From the NCBI GenBank assembly GCA_019096065.1, contig JAGUCH010000001.1, positions 14,694,001 through 14,758,000 of the forward strand: DNA of 64,000 nucleotides. Reading direction: 5' to 3'. The notes below the pieces were generated by a model, which had not been told where the DNA came from, did not search any database, and saw nothing but the letters and a program-made list of their open reading frames with translations. Of this stretch, positions 46,001 to 58,000 are shown piece by piece. The position numbers and the translations under genes are program-made. This DNA comes from Paracyclopina nana. Lineage: Eukaryota > Arthropoda > Copepoda > Cyclopoida > Cyclopettidae. Within the stretch, counting starts at the first letter, position 1. Each line of letters starts with the position of its first letter.

Positions 46001-49000
46001 GCTGAAGGAAAAGTTCTAATTTGTTGACACTGCTGGTGATCATCAGCCCTTACAGTTGGCTTCTTTTTGATGCTACAAAAAAAGTGCTGGTGCCTGAGGT
46101 CTAAGCTGTCACCCTGGATGTTGTGGTAGATTTTGTGGGCTGTTTCCAAGAAGGCCTCTTCGACCACCCATCTCCAGTTTTGGCAGAGGCATCGACAAAC
46201 ATGAGGCCATATCACCTCTGCAAATTGACGAGCTTCCTCAAAAGTCACATCTCTCTGTGCTTCCAAATCACGCTTATTACCGATTAGAAATATCACCTGG
46301 GAAATAAAAAAGAGAAAAAGCATGGTTCACATCTACATGGACAGCTAACAATTGCTGAATTTTTACCAAGTTTGGATTTGTTAGGTTTCTTGCATTCGTG
46401 AGCCAGCTGCTGTACCAATCTTGGCCAGCTGTGTCCCAAATCTGCAGCTTGATTTTCTGCCCCCAAATCTTTTGTTGGATTCAGTTCACCGAAAATTGCT
46501 TGCTGCCAGCTTGTCTGTTGTACTATTCTTCAATTTGAATTGCCACATTGTGGTGGCAGCATTGATGTTGTTGCTCATCAACTTCTGGGTGCTCCTGCTG
46601 TTGTTGCTGCTGCTCGACGTTTTGCTGCGGTTGCTGCTGTCCTTGATGAGGCTGCCTGCGCCTCCTTGCTGGCAAAAACCTCCAAAATCTTTGGCCTCTA
46701 TGGCCTCTACGGCCTCTTCCTCGTCGTTGCTGCTGGTCTGGCCTTTGATCGTCATCATCATCGTCATTCTCATCGTCTTCATTCAGTCTGCGATGTTGCT
46801 GCTGCTCTTGAGCATCTTGTCGGCGGCGATACCAGCGATAAGCACGAACGGCCAAGTCGCCAATGTTATACAAATTTGTGAGCACAGCGTGAATAGCTGA
46901 AAATAAAGAAAAAAAAAACGAGATCAATAGACAGCAAACCGTCGTATACGCAGAGGTCAGAAATTGTCAACAATTTTTTTCCGTTAAACTTAGTGAAACA
47001 ATGAGTGAAATGTTTGCATCATGATTTAATCATAGAACTTACTTTGCACTTGTCCCATTCTGTTGACGGAGTCTAAAATCTGCCTATGCTCCGGACATTC
47101 ATCTAAATGGCTGTTGCTCTCATCCACTATGGCATATTCTTCCATTTTCTCATATATTTCTATAAGTGGAAAAAAAAATGATCTTTTTGTTTCTCATTTT
47201 AAATCATCGAAGTGAGTTTTTTCCCATTAAAAGTACTGGGGCAACAGGGGGTTCCAAAATGATGTCACAAATTGTTACAATAACTGGGGAAAAAATTGAG
47301 CTGGGCTAAGAAGTTATCCAATCATGAAGTCAAAAATTGGAGATGAAATGAGAATTTGGCGATTTGGCGTCGTGTGACATCAACTTTCTCACCTACTGTG
47401 CATGTCCCCCCAAAAATGTGCATTTAAATTGTTTTTCCAAAACAAAAAACAGTTATTTTCATAATTTTATAATCAAGAAAATCACCTACCTCAAACGAAG
47501 TTTTTAGGCTGACTGCGATATTCCGCTGAGAACTGAAACACAAACTGTAGCTGAGGGAACTCAAGCAGCTGAGATTAGCTCAAAATTGATGACAGGGAGG
47601 TAAAAACTAGCATATACTTTGAAGAGAGCTTTTTCTGAAGAAAACACTTGCCAATTTTTGCAATTCATACAAAAACCATCTCAATCATAATTACGCTTTG
47701 TGGCAATCCCTAATATGAGGTGTCATCATCATTCAACCCTCTGGCTATTTTTCACGAATTGCTTATTGGAATAATAATAGAAATTGTTATTAACTATGAT
47801 TTATTCAGCCCCATCTCGATCATCATTACACACAATGAAAGAGGTGATGTATATTGTTTTCCTGCAGTTGACCACACCTGTCGTGCACTCCACAATTGTC
47901 CTGTTGTAATTATGAGACATTCAAGTTCCTCCTTTTGATGGTGCCGATTTTGACCAGCCATATTGAAAGCAAAATCAATCACCATCTTGGTTTACATTCA
48001 TGATTTTCCTATCAATAACCCCATGCTTATTGTTTCATTCCTCATCCTGTTGCTGGAAAAATTGGAGTAACTGCATGATCAATCATAATTTTCAGTCTGT
48101 AGCATTTCAATTTTACAGCAATTATCATGGACCAACAGCATAAGTTGCACCCCTTTTTGACCATTATTTTCCCAATCACAAAATCCATATTTTTAGCTGA
48201 TCCACCATCCGGATCCAATCTTCCCATTTACAATGACAACAATAGCAAAAAACAATATGGGCAACTCCAGAGTAAAAAATCTTGCCTTTGGCCATTTCAA
48301 GTGGGGTTTGGATTAAGTATTTGGGCCAGGTGACAAATGAGTTGAGTCTACTTTCCAAAGTAGCATACTTGTGATTCATGGGTGCAACAAATTTGACTAT
48401 TTCCTCCATTTTGAGCTCTTTAACTCAAGGTGACTGACCCTCACCAAAAGTGCAATGCACTAAAAACTATGGTGCAACCCTGAGAAAGCACCTGTTTTGC
48501 ACCTTGGTGCAATTGCACCTTTGCACCCCCACAAGGGTGCAAATTGCACTTACCCCTGAGTGCATTTTGGTTCCCACGCACTACTATGGGGCTTTCTAAT
48601 TACCGCAATTGTGTCAGAGTGGTGTAGGTACTATACAACAACCGACATATATGCATACTAGGAACGCATATTCGCGTTGCAAAACCCAGCTACTCCCCGA
48701 CTATATTGATTTATGGCCGAAAAAAGCATTCATAGTTATTGCCGATTGCAATTTCAACGTTTTTGTGGTTTCTAGTCCAATGGTCTATTTTCGCGTGACA
48801 TTTTTGTCTTACTGTCCCCACTGTGCAATTGGGCTTTGCTTACGGAGGCTCTGGTAGCAATAATTTTTGCCGCTAGGAGGAGCTAATGATAGCACAGCTA
48901 ATGGCAGCGTAGGCTAAGCGGGCTGAAAATTGAATTTCGATCTGTTTCTGTTTGCACCTGCTCTGCTGCTAGCCCCGATCTAAAAAATTACACTTCCGAT

Positions 49001-52000
49001 CAATTTTTAAAGTCAACAGATATGGTATATTTCAACTAATTCACTAATATTTCAGTCTTCTAATTTTTTAAAAGTAAGATTTAATCCAGTTTTGTTGCCA
49101 TTTTATGGGCACATTGAGTAATAATTGTGTGCTTTGCAGGACAATTTGCCCAAGAAAAGCAAGCTTAATGCACAGAGGAGCTTTCTGGAAAAGACAGAAA
49201 ATCTCTTGTTTTTAGACCAGAACGCCAAATATTTTGTTTTGAAAAGTCAAAAAGCCAAATGATAACGATTATGCGACGAACTAGTTGAAAGGACGCCGAA
49301 ATAGAATCGGAGGTTACTCCTAATGCCATCTTTTTTACCTTATTCGGAAAAATGTAACTAAACCGTGAGCAAAGCCCAATTGTAAGGCATGGATTCCGCT
49401 AGATGCTCTCCCCTTTCATAAATGCAATGAGGGACAGAGAATATTGAGAAAAGTGTGCGTACTGCAGAGGACGTTATCGCTAAGGGTGACATAATCTCCC
49501 TGCTTTGGCAAAAGACAGGTTGTCATTAATTATATTCTATTGGCACCATTTCTGCAGTTATTATGCTCAAGCTCATATTGAGAATATTTAACACTGGAAA
49601 CTAACTAGAAAAAGCCAGATTTTCGTACTTTTACAGTTGAAAGCCAAACTCTCTAGTTAAGCTAATAATACAACATGACCCAGCATAATAGGTAATAACG
49701 GACTAATTGCCAATTAATTTCCTATATTGCTGCTCAAACCTGTGCCTAAGTTTTGTGGTTTTGAGCAAGTTTTGGACAACTTGAATTACTTGTAAAATTA
49801 TTCATAGCACCCATTTCTTAAAAAGTGTTTTAGAATTCATGTCAGGCTAAAAGTTCTCATACTTGTCATTGTTTGCCCAGTTAAGTTTAGTTGCATAGCA
49901 AAAAGTACTGTTAACCAGTTAAGTCAGGTGGAGCTGAGCGTGCAAGCGCGGGCTGTGACTGGATTATGCTAATAAGTCGAGTAAAGTGTCTTCTAGTTGG
50001 AACTATGATCTGACCGTTGTTGGAACAGGCCTATTTGAATAACTTTCTTCTGAGTAGTTCCCACACTGGTCTCAGTCAATAACTACTGAAGGAAACATGA
50101 ATACCATGCAGCAAATTATACTGCTTATTTTACTGATGTGGCCAGCGAAAAGCCTCAGTGAATGCCCCAGAACTCCATCTCCTAGTGGCTATCCAGCCCC
50201 AGTCCAAAAACTGGAAGTTGGATGTGCTTTGCAGGTAATTTGCCCTCATCATTTATGCAGTTTATGCTTAATTCTCAGTTATTTAGTGTAAGGCAGCCGT
50301 GGATTGCATTTCTTACATGTACAAACCGTTTGATGATTTCATAGTGGGACCAAATTCATTTTCTAGCAACTGCATGCTGCAAACTGTCTATGATCGAAAT
50401 TTCATGAGTGAAGAGCTTCTAAATCCTACTGAATACAAAAGCAAGGTAGACACAATTGCAAATACTTGCGTTATGTGCTCGGTAATACTTTTAGTCATAA
50501 AGGTTGGGGTTGTGTTGGCCTCTGATAGTCAAAGCATGGTTCGATTCATTGATATCCCCAACATCAATGTTTCTGAAAACGCCAACGAGGCTGGCTTTAC
50601 CTTTAGAGTAGAGTTTCCTGACCAGAAAATGGCAAAGTTCTACAAAATTCTGAATGGGACGGTTATAACCTCTGGATACAGAAAGTGGTCCTCAATTTAC
50701 TACTGGCATCGAATTTGTGCAGCCCATGGGGGTCTAATTGCTACTCCTTACACTCCTGGCATGGCCAAGATTCTGCACACTGCTGTAAATTCTGGCGATC
50801 CAGGAATGGCAGTTGGGCTGGTTTTGAGATCATTTCCAGCAACAAATGGGGACCAAACAGAAGCCAGAGCTTATGTCCATGTTTCCGGAAAAATTGATCA
50901 AGGAAATACGCCGGCTACGCCTGGAACCTGCGATGCTTTCAGTTCAGTTTCGTACACATTCTCTGGCGCAATCACTACATTGACTTACTCAAGCACTTCC
51001 ACTAGATGGGAGCTGCCAGGGTGAGACAAGCAATACTAAGCTTATTCAATTTAAATTGAGCAAAATTAATTTCCATTCAGCGTCACCTTCGCGACCAACC
51101 CAGATATCAAAGCAGTTGTTTGTGAGTTTCAAGGTAGCAAGAATTGGGCTGCAAGTGCTTCCATAGCGGCCACAACATTTTATGATAGCAATTGGAAAAT
51201 TAACTTGGCAATGGATGGAAATTGGAATTTACCAGCCAACAGTAAAAATCGATCGAGTTATACACTACTCTTCTCAAAAGTGTTTTTTTTTCCTTAGATT
51301 ATATTTCAGCCTATGTATCAAAGATAGATGTTCCCAGCTTTGTTCAGGTCTCATTACCTGTTACTATTGCTCTGAAACAAGTTTCAATTTTGCCTAGAAC
51401 AGATGCTTGGGGCCATACGTTCACGAATCCAATTGTTTTGGTGAGCCAAAATGCTCAAGGTAAAAGCTTTCTTCCAAATTCTCCGGCCCAAATCAAGATG
51501 ATTTCTCTTGCAGATGTTGCAAGTGGCCATATTGACTTTTCTTTGGCTCATAAGTGTGGCCAATTCAAAGTTGGCTTTGCAGCAGTTGGGGACGTTGTCT
51601 CATCTATTGTGTGTGAACGATTTTTGCCGATTGGGAAATTTGTACTATTTCATGAGCCATATGCAGAGTCCACTCATATTTCTGAACTAGCTTTTTATGG
51701 CTTGCCCATTGATATTAACTCTTAATTTTTCATTCTTTTCACTAAAATGCTTTCGATGTCCCTTGCTGAAAGCCTGAAATAAAAAAGAAACCCTCTTAAA
51801 ATTAATTTGCCTTGAGTGAAATTGTACAAAGAGTTTTTCACATTTTATGCTACTTCCTTTTCTTCACAATTAAAATTGTGATTAATTCCTTTCTAATTTA
51901 CAGATTGTCCTGTAGTTTTTAATTGAATATACTTTTCCCATCCAAATACTTGTAATCAATTCATATGGGGCTATGAATGTAACCTAGTACATCAATCAAA

Positions 52001-55000
52001 AGAAGTGTTTCAACATAGCCCGGTTCCAACAACAAAATAAGTATAGTATAAGTACGATTAACCAGTATAGTATGGTACAGCTGAGCGCGCGAGCTAGCAG
52101 GCACCATACTATACTTATAAGTATAAGTAAGGTGTCCATACTGTACTGATTTTCATTAGCCCGGTTCCAACAAGGAAAATCAGCATAGTCTGATGAAAAT
52201 TAATAAGCCCATCAAAATAACAATAATGCTTTTTAGCAGTTTTCGGATCATGCATCATCTTCCACTTTATAAAACCAGGAACTAAAATTAGTTCTTTCGA
52301 ATCAAGCAACTTTAGCCCGGTTCCAACAACAAAATAAGTATTTATAATTAACCAGTATAGTATGGTGCAGCTGAGCGCGCTAGCTAGCAAGCTTCATACT
52401 ATACTTATAAGTATAAGTAAGGTGTCCATACTATACTTATTTTCATTGTTGGAACCGGGCTTTTATGCGGAAAGCACTAACTACATAGCACTGCGCAACA
52501 ATGGAATCGTGAAAAATTGAAGCGGAAGTGAAAAAGTGTTGATGCCAATTTCCCCGCTTGCGACTGTTATGAAAGATTGGGGGAAGGAGTAAAGAAATGA
52601 ATGCAGCAAGATATGTATGCAAGGGAAGGGGGCAAAGTCATTTCTCAAAGGCATCATCATGATTGTGTGTTTGCATACTACGTAGTATTTTCACCCCAAA
52701 AAATGCAGATAAATTCTCACCAAAGTCTGCCAATTTGAGCTCGCCAATTTCACTGATGAGCAAATTCTGGGGTTTGACGTCCCGATGCAGAATCCGCCTT
52801 CGATGGCAATAGGAAAGTCCTCTCAGCAGTTGGAACATGAAAAGTTTGACGTTGCGTGGATTCAAGCCTCCGGCATGTTGCTCCAAATATTGAGACAAGT
52901 CAGTATGCTGGAATGACAAATAAAACTTTTTCCATTAATTCGTCAGATAGTATTTCTGCAGAAATTGCTGGCTGCCTTTTAAAGCTGCCTCTCCCAAAAA
53001 GTTTCTTTTACAAGCCAAGCATGCTTTGGAATTTAGATCAGAGTTGCTATTATAAAGTCGTCTGAAGCTCTGAAATATACTTAGACGGTTTTATTTTTAC
53101 GACTTGAGCCTAGCTCTTTCATTTCAATTTAATGCCGGCTTGAACTAATGCCGTAAAAAGTTGCAGAAGACTCATGCTGCTCATGTGTTACACAAAAGTG
53201 TTGCAACAGTTAGAAGGTCACAAAAGGCATGGCTAATTGCTGCAACTTACGACGTATTCGAAGACGAAAGTCAAAGAGTTCCGGGTATGGATAATGTCAT
53301 GCAATGTGACAATGTTGTTATGCTTCAGCTCCTTCAGCAGCGAAGCCTCTCGTATGGCTGTGAAAGGGGTGCCTTCTTCCTCTTGAAGTCGAATTTCTTT
53401 GAGTGCCACAACTTGCTGGGTCAAACTGTGTGTGAAAAAAGGGAGAAAGTTTATATATATTGGCTTCCCGTTTTCTGATGCATTGTAGTTTGTTTGGGTG
53501 TAGTATCTAGTTTGATCAGTATTAGGTCAGCTCCCATGGGACCCAGGAGAGTTGCGGCAGCCTCGCGCGTCTAATTTGTCCAAATGGCAGCCATTTTTAT
53601 CTGTATATATGGGGAGTAAGATTCTATTACCCCAGATATCAATCCCTTGATTCTCAGTTAAGCTGCGCTCTTTTTATGGATACATTACCTACTTTTGCTA
53701 GACTGTTCCAAATTGCTTTCTACCTACCATTGCATTGTTGTTATGGGGCAATGCACGCGGATTGAGCTCTAAAAAGACTTTTTTGATAGAGGCAATTTTG
53801 CTGGCAACTGCACACGAGAAAACCACAAGCTGAGTTGTGGTTTTTCTCGCATTTCTCAGCAGCAAGATTTACAAGCTTCATTTTGTAAAATGTGGCTCGT
53901 TGAAGCACTTCCATTTGTCATGACGGTCTCACATATAAAGTATGGCCTCTACTTTGAATATTCATAGCTTCTGCACTAATTAGCAGAATTATCAAGGGCT
54001 TAAATAAGGTACTCGGCACAACTCCTTTTTTGCAGGGGATTAAAAAAGGCTTTCACTTTTCCAATTTCATTGCCATGTTCATCAAATATACGCAGTGGTG
54101 TAGGAGAAATCGAATCAGCAGCCCACGTTCGTATGGGCAGGTTTCCTGATTCAATCAGGAAGAAAATGATGTGCTGGCAAAAATCGATCTCATTACAAGA
54201 CAGCATTTACTTTTTCTCCCCTCTCAAAAGTTTTGAAGGATCTGTCTTCGTCTGGGTTCTCGAGAATATGTGATATTGCCAGGTTCGGGTGACATTATGC
54301 AAATCCTGCGCCCAATATACAGAGTGCGGCTCCGAAATTGCAACGGCACTATAGCCCATTCTGCCCATTTATTTACTTCTTCAGAGCAGTCCGCTGAGTG
54401 CATTTTCGGAGCCGCATCCTGTATATGCAGAGTGCGGCTCCAAAATTGCAACGGCACTCTAGCCCATTCCGCCCTTTTATTTTCATCTTCAGAGCAGCCC
54501 GTTGAGTGCATTTTCGGAGCCGCATTCTGTACTATGGATGTAACGAAAACGCCAATTTGCATCTTGCACGCTCACAATGTTCGCAAGCCGCGGAGTTCAT
54601 TCAAAGCTAAGCTTAATTAGGCTCATTTGCCGAGTACCAAACTCCCCGAGACATAAAATCAAAGACCCAATTCAGTCTTGCACAGAGACCGTAAACTTGA
54701 AGCACCATTGAGAAAGGGCCATGAAAATTCTAATAAAAATGCTTCCAGACTCGTTTAAAACCAGACGAGAGAAATCCTTCCATCTACGTCTTACGGAAGA
54801 ACTTGAGCTGCTAAATCGTGCAAGTAAAAAAGGTTCCACATATGCTATAGGCGTTTTTGTGGCATGATTAAAGAACCTATTTGTGCCATAAATATCGAGA
54901 AAATCCCCATCTGTCTGGGAACAATTGCAGGATGTTGCAATTCAATTTTCCAACATATACTATAATATAGTTATTTTGGGCAGCCAATTTCCACTCACTT

Positions 55001-58000
55001 GCTGTATCCTTTGAAGACCGTGGCATATGACCCTTCTCCTAATTGCTCTAATTTGATGTAAGCTTCTTTCTGTCCATAAGGGGAGTCTCCCTGAAAGCAA
55101 AAGATAAAATAAGATTAATGTCACTCCTCCAGGCATATCAGGAAAATGCTCATTTTGGGCAAGTTATACTATATATGTAGTGGGGTAAATGTAGCATTTG
55201 AAGAGCACAATTGGCAAGATTGATGAGGAGCTTGTTCACAGTGGAGAAGAAACTTTTCTTCCCTCATGACACACTGGAGGAAAATCAGGCCAAAAACTCA
55301 AATCTACCATAATTATCAACGTGCAGACTTGAGGAATACTTTTTCAAGAATACATTGACATACTGTTGTGCCTTCTTCAATTTTTAGTGGAATAGGTTTT
55401 TCGATTAATTTTTCTCCTAGTGTGTGTGGAAGATGGATCCTTGGCTGGTGGAAGGCAAAGCAGCGCCATTCAAGTTCAATTCCCTTCCCAACAAATCAAA
55501 AATGCTCTCTCTTGAAGGAGCAGAGATTTATAAGCTAGAAAGCATCAATAATGCATGTGAAGTTAGTTTAGGGGTGGATGGGGTCTTTTTCTTGTTCCAG
55601 CAATATTTCAGCTACATACATGTAGTACTCAAATAGTTCCCTAACCATTTGGAAAAGAGAAAGCATGTCAACTACAAAAGTCCAATTCTCTCTCCACCAC
55701 ATTCCACCCGTGAATTTTTTACAAAAGCTTTAAAAGACCATTTGTCTCTCCTCATTCTTCTTTCTTAGTGGCTATTCGCGATTACCAGCTGTCATAAATC
55801 AGTGACTTCAAATAAAAGCTGAAAAGTTGGGGAAATGATGAAAGCAATCATTGATGCAGAAAAAGATCCTTTTTCTTTTTGCAAAATGGACACAAGGGCT
55901 AACATTAAATATCAATTCGATCCCCCGATATAAACGTACTATGTTGACAGGATATCCACGCCAGAAATACCTACTTTAAAACCTAGAATTTGCCCAGCAC
56001 AGCATCCCTTCCAAATGCGAATGTAAACACAAGTTCACGAAAGTCTCCAGCAGCAGCAGGAAAGTTTAGCTAAAGAAAACTTTCTGCTTCTATGCGTGAC
56101 AAAAGTGCATCATCGTGCCCTCTTCTGAAAACGAGTGCGAGAGGCTCAACCCCAACTTGCATAGTACATTTCAGAAACATAGCATTGGAGATTGCCTATG
56201 ATAAAGTGGCCCATAATCTTGATTTACCAACCCAACTTAAAACTAAAAAAGCAAAAAAGGAAAATTGCTTTCTAATAGAAAGTTAGAATCCGTTATTTGT
56301 TGCAAAGAATGTAAGAAGCAATTATATGGTCCTATCTCATTTGTATCATAATGCAATTAATGGGAGCCTGGATACAATCAGATGACTTGGGTAGTTGCAA
56401 TTGAGCCTGCTGGTTTAAGCTTCATTGTCATCTTGACAATGCATGCACTCTTGACGTAGAATATTTTTTGTATATGGCACAACATTCTGCTAGAAACCAT
56501 CAAGCCAAAGTATCTGGCGGAGAGCCCTGCTTGATATGTATGCTCTTTTTTGGCTGGTGGCATAAAACACAGTTTTATGGAAGTGCAGCGAGTAAAAATT
56601 ACATTTGAAGATTGGTTTCATAGGTTGCTGTAGCAATGCTATATACGTACTGTTCGACACACGTTATAACAAAAAGGGAAAAAGTTTGCTATCAGGCAGC
56701 ACGAAAAGTTGAGGCTCCCAAGGGACAAGAGACTGTTTGACTGTCCATTTTTCACAGGACACACCCCATCTGTTATACACACATACCCAGCACCACTTTG
56801 CGCTCACGGTGTATATTGAGCCATTAATTTATGAAAAAGCCAGTCGATCAAAGATAACTTTGTTCTGAGAGCTTTTTTGCCAAGTTGGCTGTGATTTGGC
56901 AGGGGTCGAAGAACGCGGAGCAAAAAAGCACTTTCGTCCTGATTTGGTTCGACTCTTTTAAAGGGACCAGGTCAAAGGTTCCCCAAAAAAATGATTTTCA
57001 TCTCTGAGAATGTGGCTAAAGTAGCTCCTTGGAATCTAGGAAATGGATTCTAGGTCACAAATGCCATAGTGCAATAACTGAAAGAGAGCTCGGCCAACCG
57101 AGTAGTAAGCCTCTGATGATGAACAAATCGCTTGAGGTGCAAGGCAAACATTAGTCTTCTTAGTGATTGTGGCAACTAATACAGAATACTATATGTAGAG
57201 TGGAGCTTGTAGAGGAGAAGTGTATACCCTACACATAGCACACACTGAAAATGAATCTTATTTCCGCTCCCCCTTTCCTTTTTGCCACAAAGCAAACACT
57301 TATCAATGTTGTAGCATCCCCAGCGAAGAAGCCTCCAAAAGTTGGAGCCTCCAATTAATCACTCTAGCTGCTGGAATAAGACCAAAGGCTGACAAATGCC
57401 TGGCATGGCTAATGTGATCGTGATGAGTTAACAAACTCGTTTGCAACGCAAACAAAAAGCAATCCAACTGGCCATAGAGCATTACAAAGTCAAACAAAGC
57501 TCTTTTTCATGAGGGCTTTCCCGAAAAACAAAATACTATAGCAACCATTTCAGTGGTAGCTGTCACCCTCGCTTATTCAAGTAAATTCTAATGCATACTA
57601 ACTGGAATTTGAGCAGTGGCTCTCGCGCGCAGAGAACAAAGGTCCCTTTGAATTTCCATTTAAATTTTCGAGGTAGGGGGAGTTGTTGTAAAGATGATTC
57701 ATCTTAAGTGCATTCACGTCCTCGTGAGTCTGGCTCAGATTCGAGTTGACATTTCGATTAACTACAACACGTATGGATAGCGCTGCATACTTACTCCGAA
57801 AGCCGAGTATCTTTTGGTCCGCCTTTTGTCAACTTGATCCAAGAAGACTTCAGACTGTGGTCTGGGCGGCCTTTTTGGCCTCAAAATGACTTTGACTTCC
57901 TGTTTGATCTCGTCCTCGAGCAGTCGTGAGTCGGATGACACTGATAACTGCCTCAGGCCCATTTTTCGATGGTCTTCGTACAAATAGTCGTCATCTCGTC

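Larger units (their letters stand above)
26947..48640. mobile_element. Complete Maverick/Polinton (adintovirus-like) element, 21.7 kb
   Basis: The element starts and ends with inverted TGTTGTATAG, has ~450-bp inverted repeats and a perfect 6-bp target duplication. It encodes the Polinton hallmark set: protein-primed PolB, DDE integrase, A32-type ATPase and a hexon-like capsid candidate, so it is an integrated virus or self-synthesising transposon. Accessory genes comprise two IAPs, TBP-like, TFIIB-like, MBD, zinc-finger and several unknown proteins. All core genes are intact at the level of open frames, which suggests a recent insertion. It sits in an Eip63E intron, which must be spliced across it. 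Confidence 0.95.

Noticed and set aside
46421..46900. Plus-strand frame with many Leu/Val, resembling a membrane protein
   Set aside because: It is the complement of the Gln/Arg/Asp-rich spliced gene and the Rab14 fragment; the hydrophobic appearance comes from reading CAG/GAT repeats backwards.
27000..48640. Classification as an endogenous baculovirus, nudivirus or retrovirus because of IAP and integrase genes
   Set aside because: Protein-primed PolB, A32-type ATPase, inverted termini and a 6-bp duplication together define a Polinton; no reverse transcriptase or baculovirus core gene is present.
54224..54562. Opposite-strand open frame of 112 codons
   Set aside because: It is made of the two 108-bp palindromic repeats, so the open frame is a by-product of the repeat.
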